From NCBI RefSeq assembly GCF_914767665.1, contig NC_059508.1, positions 26,163,501 through 26,227,500 of the forward strand: 64,000 nt of DNA, read 5' to 3'. Positions 25,401 through 38,600 of this stretch are shown here, one piece after another. Under the pieces are notes generated by a model, which was not told the origin of the DNA, made no database searches, and was given only the letters and a program-made list of their open reading frames with translations. The DNA comes from Harmonia axyridis (lineage: Eukaryota > Arthropoda > Insecta > Coleoptera > Coccinellidae). How positions within the stretch are numbered: the first letter of the stretch is position 1; the number at the start of each line of letters is the position of its first letter. Made by a program: the position numbers and the translations under genes.

Positions 25401-28000
25401 CACAGGGACGAAAGCTTGACACACGTGTCTATGGAAACCACATCGGTATAAGGGACTGTTCTTATTCTATTCTTTCTGTATAATGATCAATTATCCAAGT
25501 AAGCTATTCCACATTTTTGATTTTCTTGGACTCGAATGTCACGCAGGTAGCTATAATCTCACACGTGGTGAGGTCAATTGCTGCTGTAACCACAAATGCA
25601 CGACTGACTTCTGTTGTTGATTTCATTTGTTTGTTATTTCCTTCAATGTTTCTCATTCTAACTCTTTTCATCGTATTACACAGGGACGAAAGCTTGACTT
25701 TCGTGTCTAAGGAAGCCACATTGGTATGAGGTACTGTTCTTATTCCCTTTTTTCTTTTTGATGAACAATTATCCAAGTAAGCCATTCCACATTTTTGATT
25801 TTCTTGGACTAGGATGTCACGCAGCTAGCTATAATCTCCCACGTGGTAAGGTCAATTGCTGCTGTAACCTCAAATACACGACTGACTTCTGTTGTTAATT
25901 TCATTTGTTTGTTATTTCCTTCTATGTTTCTCATTTTAACACTTTTCATCGTATTGCACAGGGACGAAAGCTTGACACACGTGTCTACGGAAACCACAAG
26001 GGTTTGTTCTCATTCCCTTTTTTCTTTTTGATGAACAATTATCCAAGTAAGCCATTCCACATTGTTGATTTTCTTGGACTCGAATGTCACGCAGGTAGCT
26101 ATAATCTCACACGTGGTGAGGTCAATTGCTGCTGTAACCACAAATGCACGACTGACTTCTGTTGTTGATTTCATTTGTTTGTTATTTCCTTCAATGTTTC
26201 TCATTCTAACTCTTTTCATCGTATTACACAGGGACGAAAGCTTGACTTTCGTGTCTAAGGAAGCCACATTGGTATGAGGTACTGTTCTTATTCCCTTTTT
26301 TCTTTTTGATGAACAATTATCCAAGTAAGCCATTCCACATTTTTGATTTTCTTGGACTAGGATGTCACGCAGCTAGCTATAATCTCCCACGTGGTAAGGT
26401 CAATTGCTGCTGTAACCACAAATGCACGACTGACTTCTGTTGTTGATTTCATTTGTTTGTTATTTCCTTCTATGTTTCTCATTCTAACACTTTTCATCGT
26501 ATTGCACAGGAACGAAAGCTTGACACAGGTGTCTAAAGAAACCACTTTGGTATAAGGGACTGTTCTTATTCCCTTCTTTTTGTTTAATGAACAATTATCC
26601 AAGTAAGCCATTCCACATTGTTGATTTTCTTGGACTCGGATGACACGCGGGTAGCTATAATCTCCCACGTGGTAAGGTCAATTGCTGCTGTAACCACAAT
26701 TGGACGGCTGACTTCTGTTGTTGATTTCATTTGTTTGTTATTTCCTTCAATGTTTCTCATTCTAACACTTCTCATCGTATTGCACAGGGACGAAAGCTTG
26801 ACACACGTGTCTATGGAAACCACATTGGTATAAGGGACTGTTCTTATTCCCTTCTTTCTGTATGATGATCAATTATCCAAGTAAGCCATTCCACATTGTT
26901 GATTTTTTTGGACTCGGATGACACGCAGGTAGCTATAATCTGTAACGTGGTAAGGTCAATTGCTGCTGTAACCACAAATGCTCGACTAACTTCTGTTGTT
27001 GATTTCATTTGTTTGTTATTTCCTGCAATGTTTCTCATTCTAACACTTTTCATCGTATTGCACAGGGACGAAAGCTTGACACACGTGTCTAAGGATACCA
27101 CTTTGGTATAAGGGACTGTTCTTATTCAATTCTTTTTGTTTAATGAACAATTATCCAAGTAAGCCGTTACACATTGTTGATTTTCTTGGACTCGGATGTC
27201 ACGCAGGTAGCTATAATCTCCCACGTGGTAAGGTCAATTGCTGCTGTAACCACAAATGCACGACTGACTTCTGTTGTTGATTTCATTCGTTTGTTAATAT
27301 CTTCAATGTTTCTCATTCTAACACTTTTCATCGTAATGCACAGGGACGAAAGCTTGACACACGTGTCTATGGAAACCACATTGGTATAAGGGACTGTTCT
27401 TACTTCATTCTTTCTGTATAATGATCAATTATCCAAGTAAGCCATTCCACATTGTTGATTTTCTTGGACTCGGATGACACGCAGGTAGCTATTATCTTTT
27501 ACGTGGTAAGGTCAATTGCTGCTGCAACCACAAATGCACGACTGACTTCTGTTGTTGATTTCATTTGTTTGTTATTTCCTTTAATGTTTCTCATTCTAAC
27601 ATTTCTCATCGTATTGCACAGGGACGAAAGCTTGACACACGTGTCTAAGGAAACCACTTTGGTATAAGGGACTGTTCTTATTCCCTTCTTTTTGTTTAAT
27701 GAACAATTATCCAAGTAAGCCGTTCCACATTGTTCATTTTCTTGGGCTCGGATGTCACGCAGGTAGCTGTAATCTCCCACGTGGTAAGGTCAATTGCTGC
27801 TGTAACCACAAATGCACGACTGACTTCTGTTGTTGATTTCATTCGTTTGTTATTTTCTTCAATGTTTCTCATTCTAACACTTTTCATCGTATTGCACAGG
27901 GACGAAAGCTTGACACGCGTGTCTAAGGAAACCACTTTGGTATAAGGGAATGTTCTTATTCCCTTTCTTTTTGTTTAATGAACAATTATCCAAGTAAGCC
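19132..28000 (+). repeat. 32-monomer higher-order repeat, copy I (complete, 8,869 bp)
   Basis: From the ATTTCATTCTATG monomer (unit 1) to the next one there are 32 monomers with distinct variants. Useful markers: unit 2 ACAATTGGACGG; unit 3 GGTATCTATAATC; unit 5 ATCGTTATGCAC; unit 7 ACACTTATGATCG; unit 8 GACACTCGTCTC; units 11, 13 and 14 TTCTAATGTTG; unit 12 with a 14-bp deletion (CTCATTCGTATTG); unit 25 with a shortened tail (CACAAGGGTTTG); unit 29 ATCTGTAACG; unit 30 GTTAATATCTTC. Thirty-two times 278 is 8,896; the small indels account for the 27-bp shortfall. Later copies are derivatives of this order. Confidence 0.85.
25228..25505 (+). repeat. Representative 278-bp satellite monomer
   Basis: This is a full-length copy close to the consensus and is given as the reference phase (unit start at ATTCC). 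It carries two CACGTG hexamers at 25,284-25,289 and 25,422-25,427. The next monomer's first site is at 25,562, so the sites alternate at 138 and 140 bp, almost exactly half a monomer. A HindIII site (AAGCTT) lies at 25,412-25,417, just before the second CACGTG. A consensus monomer has about 50 G and 59 C in 278 bp (39%) and 7 CpG. This copy differs from consensus by TCACACGTGG instead of TCCCACGTGG and by ACATCGG instead of ACTTTGG. Confidence 0.9.
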
Positions 28001-30504
28001 GTTCCACATTGTTGATTTTCTTGGACTCGGATGTCACGCAGGTAGCTATAATCTCCCACGTGGTAAGGTCAATTGCTGCTGTAACCACAAATGCACGACT
28101 GACTTCGGTTGTTGATTTCATTTGTTTGTTATTTCATTCTATGTTTCTCATTCTAACACTTTTCATCGTATTGCACAGGGACGAAAGCTTGACACACGTG
28201 TCTAAGGAAACCACTTTGGTATAAGGGAATGTTCTTATTCCCTTTCTTTTTGTTTAATGAACAATTATCCAAGTAAGCCATTCCACATTGTTGATTTTCT
28301 TGGACTCGGATGACACGCGGGTAGCTATAATCTCCCACGTGGTGAGGTCAATTGCTGCTGTAACCACAATTGGACGGCTGACTTCTGTTGTTGATTTCAT
28401 TTGTTTGTTATTTCCTTCAATGTTCCTCATTCTAACACTTCTCATCGTATTGCACAGGGACGAAAGCTTGACACACGTGTCTAAGGAAACCACTTTGGTA
28501 TAAGGGACTGTTCTTACTCCATTCTTTCTGTATAATGATCAATTATCCAAGTAAGTCATTCCACATTGTTGATTTTCTTGGACTCGGATGTCACGCAGGT
28601 ATCTATAATCTCCCACGTGGTAAGGTCAATTGCTGCTGTAATCACAAATGCACGACTGACTTTTGTTGTTGATTTGATTTGTTTGTTATTTCCTTCAATG
28701 TTTCTCATTCTAACACTTCTCATCGTATTGCACAGGGACGAAAGCTTGACACACGTGTCTAAGGAAACCACATTGGTATAAGGGACTGTTCTTATTCCCT
28801 TCTTTCTGTATGATGATCAATTATCCAAGTAAGCCATTCCACATTATTGATTTTCTTGGACTCGGATGTCACGCAGGTAGCTATAATCTCCCACGTGGTA
28901 AGGTCAATTGCTGCTGTAACCACAAATGCACGACTGACTTCTGTTGTTGATTTCATTCGTTTGTTATTTTCTTCAATGTTTCTCATTCTAACACTTTTCA
29001 TCGTATTGCACAGGGACGAAAGCTTGACACACGTGTCTATGGAAACCACATTGGTATAAGGGACTGTTCTTACTTCATTCTTTCTGTATAATGATCAATT
29101 ATCCAAGTAAGTCATTCCACATTGTTGATTTTCTTGGACTCGGATGTCACGCAGGTAGCTATAATCTCCCACGTGGTAAGGTCAATTGCTGCTGTAATCA
29201 CAAATGCACGACTGACTTCTGTTGTTGATTTGATTTGTTTGTTATTTCCTTCAATGTTTCTCATTCTAACACTTCTCATCGTTATGCACAGGGACGAAAG
29301 CTTGACACACGTGTCTATGGAAACCACATTGGTATAAGGGACTGTTCTCATTCCCTTTTTTTGGTATAATGATGAATTATCCAAGTAAGCCATTCCACAT
29401 TGTTGATTTTCTTGGACTCGGATGACACGCAGGTAGCTATAATCTTTTACGTGGTTAGGTAAATTGCTGCTGTAACCACAAATGCACGACTGACTTCTGT
29501 TGTTGATTTCATTCGTTTGTTATTTTCTTCAATGTTTCTCATTCTAACACTTTTCATCGTATTGCACAGGGACGAAAGCTTGACACGCGTGTCTAAGGAA
29601 ACCACTTTGGTATAAGGGACTGTTCTTATTCCCTTCTTTTTGTTTAATGAACAATTATCCAAGTAAGCCATTCCACATTGTTGATTTTCTTGGACTCGGA
29701 TGTCACGCAGGTAGCTATGATCTCCCACGTGGTGAGGTCAATTGCTGCTGTAACCACAAATGCACGACTGACTTCTGTTGTTGATTTCATTCGTTTGTTA
29801 TTTTCTTCAATGTTTCTCATTCTAACACTTATGATCGTATTGCACAGGGACGAAAGCTTGACACGCGTGTCTAAGGAAACCACTTCGGTATAAAGGACTG
29901 GTCTTATTCCCTTCTTTTTGTTTAATGAACAATTATCCAAGTAAGCCATTCCACATTGTTGATTTTCTTGGACTCGGATGTCACGCAGGTAGCTAAAATC
30001 TCCCACGTGGTAAGGTCAATTGCTGCTGTAACCACAAATGCACGACTGACTTCTGTTGTTGATTTCATTTGTTTGTTTTTTCCTTCTATGTTTCTCATTC
30101 TTACACTTTTCATCGTATTGCACAGAGACGAATGCTTGACACTCGTCTCTATGGAAACCACATTGGTATAAGGGACTGTTCTTACTTCATTCTTTCTGTA
30201 TAATGATCAATTATCCAAGTAAGCCATTCCACATTGTTGATTTTCTTGGACTCGGATGTCACGCAGGTAGCTATAATCTCCCACGTGGTAAGGTCAATTG
30301 CTGCTGAAACCACAAATGCACGACTGACTTCTGTTGTTGATTTCATTTGTTTGTTATTTCCTTCAATGTTTCTCATTCTAACACTTTTCATCGTATTGCA
30401 CAGGGACGAAAGCTTGACACGCGTGTCTAAGGAAACCACTTTGGTATAAGGGAATGTTCTTATTCCCTTTCTTTTTGTTTAATGAACAATTATCCAAGTA
30501 AGCC
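28001..30504 (+). repeat. 32-monomer HOR, copy II (units 1-9 only, 2,504 bp)
   Basis: The block repeats units 1-8 of copy I at an offset of 8,869 bp and then a ninth monomer (30,226-30,504). That monomer has a unit 9 front half (CTGCTGAAACC) and a unit 32 tail (ACGCGTGTC, GGGAATGTTC). The sequence then restarts at unit 1. This is what an unequal exchange between units 9 and 32 would leave, removing 23 monomers. Confidence 0.8.
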
Positions 30505-33500
30505 GTTCCACATTGTTGATTTTCTTGGACTCGGATGTCACGCAGGTAGCTATAATCTCCCACGTGGTAAGGTCAATTGCTGCTGTAACCACAAATGCAC
30601 GACTGACTTCGGTTGTTGATTTCATTTGTTTGTTATTTCATTCTATGTTTCTCATTCTAACACTTTTCATCGTATTGCACAGGGACGAAAGCTTGACACA
30701 CGTGTCTAAGGAAACCACTTTGGTATAAGGGAATGTTCTTATTCCCTTTCTTTTTGTTTAATGAACAATTATCCAAGTAAGCCATTCCACATTGTTGATT
30801 TTCTTGGACTCGGATGACACGCGGGTAGCTATAATCTCCCACGTGGTAAGGTCAATTGCTGCTGTAACCACAATTGGACGGCTGACTTCTGTTGTTGATT
30901 TCATTTGTTTGTTATTTCCTTCAATGTTCCTCATTCTAACACTTCTCATCGTATTGCACAGGGACGAAAGCTTGACACACGTGTCTAAGGAAACCACTTT
31001 GGTATAAGGGACTGTTCTTACTCCATTCTTTCTGTATAATGATCAATTATCCAAGTAAGTCATTCCACATTGTTGAATTTCTTGGACTCGGATGTCACGC
31101 AGGTATCTATAATCTCCCACGTGGTAAGGTCAATTGCTGCTGTAATCACAAATGCACGACTGACTTTTGTTGTTGATTTGATTTGTTTGTTATTTCCTTC
31201 AATGTTTCTCATTCTAACACTTCTCATCGTATTGCACAGGGACGAAAGCTTGACACACGTGTCTAAGGAAACCACATTGGTATAAGGGACTGTTCTTATT
31301 CCCTTCTTTCTGTATGATGATCAATTATCCAAGTAAGTCATTCCACATTGTTGATTTTCTTGGACTCGGATGTCACGCAGGTAGCTATAATCTCCCACGT
31401 GGTAAGGTCAATTGCTGCTGTAACCACAAATGCACGACTGACTTCTGTTGTTGATTTCATTCGTTTGTTATTTTCTTCAATGTTTCTCATTCTAACACTT
31501 TTCATCGTATTGCACAGGGACGAAAGCTTGACACACGTGTCTATGGAAACCACATTGGTATAAGGGACTGTTCTTACTTCATTCTTTCTGTATAATGATC
31601 AATTATCCAAGTAAGTCATTCCACATTGTTGATTTTCTTGGACTCGGATGTCACGCAGGTAGCTATAATCTCCCACGTGGTAAGGTCAATTGCTGCTGTA
31701 ATCACAAATGCACGACTGACTTCTGTTGTTGATTTGATTTGTTTGTTATTTCCTTCAATGTTTCTCATTCTAACACTTCTCATCGTTATGCACAGGGACG
31801 AAAGCTTGACACACGTGTCTATGGAAACCACATTGGTATAAGGGACTGTTCTTATTCCCTTTTTTTGGTATAATGATGAATTATCCAAGTAAGCCATTCC
31901 ACATTGTTGATTTTCTTGGACTCGGATGACACGCAGGTAGCTATAATCTTTTACGTGGTAAGGTCAATTGCTGCTGTAACCACAAATGCACGACTGACTT
32001 CTGTTGTTGATTTCATTCGTTTGTTATTTTCTTCAATGTTTCTCATTCTAACACTTTTCATCGTATTGCACAGGGACGAAAGCTTGACACGCGTGTCTAA
32101 GGAAACCACTTTGGTATAAGGGACTGTTCTTATTCCCTTCTTTTTGTTTAATGAACAATTATCCAAGTAAGCCATTCCACATTGTTGATTTTCTTGGACT
32201 CGGATGTCACGCAGGTAGCTATGATCTCCCACGTGGTGAGGTCAATTGCTGCTGTAACCACAAATGCACGACTGACTTCTGTTGTTGATTTCATTCGTTT
32301 GTTATTTTCTTCAATGTTTCTCATTCTAACACTTATGATCGTATTGCACAGGGACGAAAGCTTGACACGCGTGTCTAAGGAAACCACTTCGGTATAAAGG
32401 ACTGGTCTTATTCCCTTCTTTTTGTTTAATGAACAATTATCCAAGTAAGCCATTCCACATTGTTGATTTTCTTGGACTCGGATGTCACGCAGGTAGCTAA
32501 AATCTCCCACGTGGTAAGGTCAATTGCTGCTGTAACCACAAATGCACGACTGACTTCTGTTGTTGATTTCATTTGTTTGTTTTTTCCTTCTATGTTTCTC
32601 ATTCTTACACTTTTCATCGTATTGCACAGAGACGAATGCTTGACACTCGTCTCTATGGAAACCACATTGGTATAAGGGACTGTTCTTACTTCATTCTTTC
32701 TGTATAATGATCAATTATCCAAGTAAGCCATTCCACATTGTTGATTTTCTTGGACTCGGATGTCACGCAGGTAGCTATAATCTCCCACGTGGTAAGGTCA
32801 ATTGCTGCTGAAACCACAAATGCACGACTGACTTCTGTTGTTGATTTCATTTGTTTGTTATTTCCTTCAATGTTTCTCATTCTAACACTTTTCATCGTAT
32901 TGCACAGGGACGAATACTTGACACACGTGTCTAAGAAAACCACTTTGGTATGAGGGACTGTTCTTATTTCCTTCTTTTTGTTCAATCAACAATTATCCAA
33001 GTAAACCATTCCACATTGTCGATTTTCTTGGACTCGGATGTCACGTAGGTAGCTATAATCTCCCACGTGGTAAGGTCAATTGCTGCTGTAACCACAAATG
33101 CACGACTGACTTCTGTTGTTGATTTCATTTGTTTGTTATTTCCTTCAATGTTTCTCATTCTAACACTTCTCATCGTATTGCACAGGGACGAAAGCTTGAC
33201 ACACATGTCTAAGGAAACCACTTTGGTATAAGGGACTGTTCTTATTTTTTTTTTTGTTCAATCAACAATTATCCAAGTAGGCCATTCCACATTGTTGATT
33301 TTCTTGGACTCGGATGTCACGCAGGTAGCTATAATCTCCCACGTGGTAAGGTCAATTGCTGCTGTAACCACAAATGCACGACTGACTTCTAATGTTGATT
33401 TCATTTGTTTGTTATTTCCTTCAATGTTTCTCGTTCTAACACTTCTCATCGTATTGCACAGGGACGAAAGCTTGACACACCTGTCTAAGGAAACCACTTT

Positions 33501-34255
33501 GGTATGAGGGACTGTTCTTATTTTTTTTTTTGTTCAATCAACAATTATCCAAGTAGGCTATTCCACATTGTTGATTTTCTTATGATCTTATTGCACAGGG
33601 ACGAAAGCTTGACACGCGTGTCTAAGGAAACCACTTCGGTATAAAGGACTGGTCTTATTCCCTTCTTTTTGTTTAATGAACAATTATCCAAGTAAGCCAT
33701 TCCACATTGTTGATTTTCTTGGACTCGGATGTCACGCAGGTAGCTAAAATCTCCCACGTGGTAAGGTCAATTGCTGCTGTAACCACAAATGCACGACTGA
33801 CTTCTGTTGTTGATTTCATTTGTTTGTTTTTTCCTTCTATGTTTCTCATTCTTACACTTTTCATCGTATTGCACAGAGACGAATGCTTGACACTCGTCTC
33901 TATGGAAACCACATTGGTATAAGGGACTGTTCTTACTTCATTCTTTCTGTATAATGATCAATTATCCAAGTAAGCCATTCCACATTGTTGATTTTCTTGG
34001 ACTCGGATGTCACGCAGGTAGCTATAATCTCCCACGTGGTAAGGTCAATTGCTGCTGAAACCACAAATGCACGACTGACTTCTGTTGTTGATTTCATTTG
34101 TTTGTTATTTCCTTCAATGTTTCTCATTCTAACACTTTTCATCGTATTGCACAGGGACGAAAGCTTGACACGCGTGTCTAAGGAAACCACTTTGGTATAA
34201 GGGAATGTTCTTATTCCCTTTCTTTTTGTTTAATGAACAATTATCCAAGTAAGCC
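30505..34255 (+). repeat. 32-monomer HOR, copy III (rearranged, 3,751 bp)
   Basis: The order is units 1-11, then a 139-bp half monomer joining the front of unit 12 to the end of unit 7, then units 8 and a 9/32 hybrid (33,977-34,255), then restart. The 9/32 hybrid matches the one closing copy II, so the two copies share that exchange event. Confidence 0.8.
33560..33698 (+). repeat. Half-length (139-bp) hybrid monomer, recombination junction
   Basis: The unit begins like unit 12 (AAGTAGGCTATTCC just before it) and switches at TTGATTTTCTT to ATGATCTTATTGCAC, which is the end of unit 7 (ACACTTATGATCG). The two parents share only CTT at the join, so this looks like a microhomology join. The missing piece is exactly half a monomer. 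A G-to-T change lies six bases after the join. Confidence 0.85.
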
Positions 34256-35646
34256 GTTCCACATTGTTGATTTTCTTGGACTCGGATGTCACGCAGGTAG
34301 CTATAATCTCCCACGTGGTAAGGTCAATTGCTGCTGTAACCACAAATGCACGACTGACTTCGGTTGTTGATTTCATTTGTTTGTTATTTCATTCTATGTT
34401 TCTCATTCTAACACTTTTCATCGTATTGCACAGGGACGAAAGCTTGACACACGTGTCTAAGGAAACCACTTTGGTATAAGGGAATGTTCTTATTCCCTTA
34501 CTTTTTGTTTAATGAACAATTATCCAAGTAAGCCATTCCACATTGTTGATTTTCTTGGACTCGGATGACACGCGGGTAGCTATAATCTCCCACGTGGTGA
34601 GGTCAATTGCTGCTGTAACCACAATTGGACGGCTGACTTCTGTTGTTGATTTCATTTGTTTGTTATTTCCTTCAATGTTCCTCATTCTAACACTTCTCAT
34701 CGTATTGCACAGGGACGAAAGCTTGACACACGTGTCTAAGGAAACCACTTTGGTATAAGGGACTGTTCTTACTCCATTCTTTCTGTATAATGATCAATTA
34801 TCCAAGTAAGTCATTCCACATTGTTGATTTTCTTGGACTCGGATGTCACGCAGGTATCTATAATCTCCCACGTGGTAAGGTCAATTGCTGCTGTAATCAC
34901 AAATGCACGACTGACTTTTGTTGTTGATTTGATTTGTTTGTTATTTCCTTCAATGTTTCTCATTCTAACACTTCTCATCGTATTGCACAGGGACGAAAGC
35001 TTGACACACGTGTCTAAGGAAACCACATTGGTATAAGGGACTGTTCTTATTCCCTTCTTTCTGTATGATGATCAATTATCCAAGTAAGCCATTCCACATT
35101 ATTGATTTTCTTGGACTCGGATGTCACGCAGGTAGCTATAATCTCCCACGTGGTAAGGTCAATTGCTGCTGTAACCACAAATGCACGACTGACTTCTGTT
35201 GTTGATTTCATTCGTTTGTTATTTTCTTCAATGTTTCTCATTCTAACACTTTTCATCGTATTGCACAGGGACGAAAGCTTGACACACGTGTCTATGGAAA
35301 CCACATTGGTATAAGGGACTGTTCTTACTTCATTCTTTCTGTATAATGATCAATTATCCAAGTAAGTCATTCCACATTGTTGATTTTCTTGGACTCGGAT
35401 GTCACGCAGGTAGCTATAATCTCCCACGTGGTAAGGTCAATTGCTGCTGTAATCACAAATGCACGACTGACTTCTGTTGTTGATTTGATTTGTTTGTTAT
35501 TTCCTTCAATGTTTCTCATTCTAACACTTCTCATCGTTATGCACAGGGACGAAAGCTTGACACACGTGTCTATGGAAACCACATTGGTATAAGGGACTGT
35601 TCTTATTCCCTTTTTTTGGTATAATGATGAATTATCCAAGTAAGCC

Positions 35647-38600
35647 ATTCCACATTGTTGATTTTCTTGGACTCGGATGACACGCAGGTAGCTATAATCT
35701 TTTACGTGGTAAGGTCAATTGCTGCTGTAACCACAAATGCACGACTGACTTCTGTTGTTGATTTCATTCGTTTGTTATTTTCTTCAATGTTTCTCATTCT
35801 AACACTTTTCATCGTATTGCACAGGGACGAAAGCTTGACACGCGTGTCTAAGGAAACCACTTTGGTATAAGGGACTGTTCTTATTCCCTTCTTTTTGTTT
35901 AATGAACAATTATCCAAGTAAGCCATTCCACATTGTTGATTTTCTTGGACTCGGATGTCACGCAGGTAGCTATGATCTCCCACGTGGTGAGGTCAATTGC
36001 TGCTGTAACCACAAATGCACGACTGACTTCTGTTGTTGATTTCATTCGTTTGTTATTTTCTTCAATGTTTCTCATTCTAACACTTATGATCGTATTGCAC
36101 AGGGACGAAAGCTTGACACGCGTGTCTAAGGAAACCACTTCGGTATAAAGGACTGGTCTTATTCCCTTCTTTTTGTTTAATGAACAATTATCCAAGTAAG
36201 CCATTCCACATTGTTGATTTTCTTGGACTCGGATGTCACGCAGGTAGCTAAAATCTCCCACGTGGTAAGGTCAATTGCTGCTGTAACCACAAATGCACGA
36301 CTGACTTCTGTTGTTGATTTCATTTATTTGTTTTTTCCTTCTATGTTTCTCATTCTTACACTTTTCATCGTATTGCACAGAGACGAATGCTTGACACTCG
36401 TCTCTATGGAAACCACATTGGTATAAGGGACTGTTCTTACTTCATTCTTTCTGTATAATGATCAATTATCCAAGTAAGCCATTCCACATTGTTGATTTTC
36501 TTGGACTCGGATGTCACGCAGGTAGCTATAATCTCCCACGTGGTAAGGTCAATTGCTGCTGAAACCACAAATGCACGACTGACTTCTGTTGTTGATTTCA
36601 TTTGTTTGTTATTTCCTTCAATGTTTCTCATTCTAACACTTTTCATCGTATTGCACAGGGACGAATACTTGACACACGTGTCTAAGAAAACCACTTTGGT
36701 ATGAGGGACTGTTCTTATTTCCTTCTTTTTGTTCAATCAACAATTATCCAAGTAAACCATTCCACATTGTCGATTTTCTTGGACTCGGATGTCACGTAGG
36801 TAGCTATAATCTCCCACGTGGTAAGGTCAATTGCTGCTGTAACCACAAATGCACGACTGACTTCTGTTGTTGATTTCATTTGTTTGTTATTTCCTTCAAT
36901 GTTTCTCATTCTAACACTTCTCATCGTATTGCACAGGGACGAAAGCTTGACACACATGTCTAAGGAAACCACTTTGGTATAAGGGACTGTTCTTATTTTT
37001 TTTTTTGTTCAATCAACAATTATCCAAGTAGGCCATTCCACATTGTTGATTTTCTTGGACTCGGATGTCACGCAGGTAGCTATAATCTCCCACGTGGTAA
37101 GGTCAATTGCTGCTGTAACCACAAATGCACGACTGACTTCTAATGTTGATTTCATTTGTTTGTTATTTCCTTCAATGTTTCTCGTTCTAACACTTCTCAT
37201 CGTATTGCACAGGGACGAAAGCTTGACACACCTGTCTAAGGAAACCACTTTGGTATGAGGGACTGTTCTTATTTTTTTTTTTGTTCAATCAACAATTATC
37301 CAAGTAGGCTATTCCACATTGTTGATTTTCTTGGACTCGGATGTCACGCAGGTAGCTATAATCTCCCACGTGGTAAGATCAATTGCTGCTGTAACCACAA
37401 ATGCACGACTGACTTCTGTTGTTGATTTCATTTGTTTGTTATTTCCTTCAATGTTTCTCATTCGTATTGCACAGGGACGAAAGCTTGACACACGTGTCTA
37501 AGGAAACCACTTTGGTTAAGGGACTGTTCTTATTTTTTTTTTTGTTTAATCAACAATTATCCAAGTAGGCCATTCCACATTGTTGATTTTCTTGGACTCG
37601 GATGTCACGCAGGTAGCTATAATCTCCCACGTGGTAAGGTCAATTGCTGCTGTAACCACAAATGCACGACTGACTTCTAATGTTGATTTCATTTGTTTGT
37701 TATTTCCTTCAATGTTTCTCATTCTAACACTTCTCATCGTATTGCACAGGGACGAAAGCTTGACACACGTGTCTAAGGAAACCACTTTGGTATAAGGGAC
37801 TGTTCTTATTTTTTTTTTTGATCAATCAACAATTATCCAAGAAGGCTATTCCACATTGTTTATTTTCTTGGACTCGGATGTCACGCAGGTAGCTATAATC
37901 TCCCACGTGGTAAGGTCAATTGCTGCTGTAACCACAAATGCACGACTGACTTCTAATGTTGATTTCATTTGTTTGTTATTTCCTTCAATGTTTCTCATTC
38001 TAACACTTCTCATCGTATTGCACAGGGACGAAAGCTTGACACACGTGTCTAAGGAAAACACTTTGGTATGAGGGACTGTTTTTATTCCCTTCTTTTTGTT
38101 CAATCAACAATTATCCAAGTAAGCCATTCCACATTGTTGATTTTCTTGGACTCGAATGTCACGCAGGTAGCTATAATCTCCCACGTGGTAAGGTCAATTG
38201 CTGCTGTAACCACAAATGCACGACTGACTTCTGTTGTTGATTTCATTTGTTTGTTATTTCCTTCTATGTTTCTCATTCTAACACTTTTCATCGTATTGCA
38301 CAGGGACGAAAGCTTGACACGCGTGTCTAAGGAAACCACTTTGGTATAAGGGACTGTTCTTATTCCCTTCGTTTTGTTTAATGAACAATTATCCAAGTAA
38401 GCCATTCCACATTGTTGATTTTCTTGGACTCGGATGTCACGCAGGTAGCTATAATCTCCCACGTGGTAAGGTCAATTGCTGCTGTAACCACAAATGCACG
38501 ACTGACTTCTGTTGTTGATTTCATTTGTTTGTTATTTCCTTCTATGTTTCTCATTCTAACACTTTTCATCGTATTGCAAAGGAACGAAAGCTTGACACAG

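Noticed and set aside
25228..25505. Hammerhead ribozyme as in some satellite DNAs, prompted by GGGACGAAAGC
   Set aside because: The required CTGATGA core is absent upstream on this strand and no equivalent arrangement is present on the other strand.
25228..25505. Inverted pair TCCAAG ... CTTGGA spanning monomer joins as a hairpin
   Set aside because: Six-base arms with a spacer of about 30 bases are expected by chance and several variants break the pairing.
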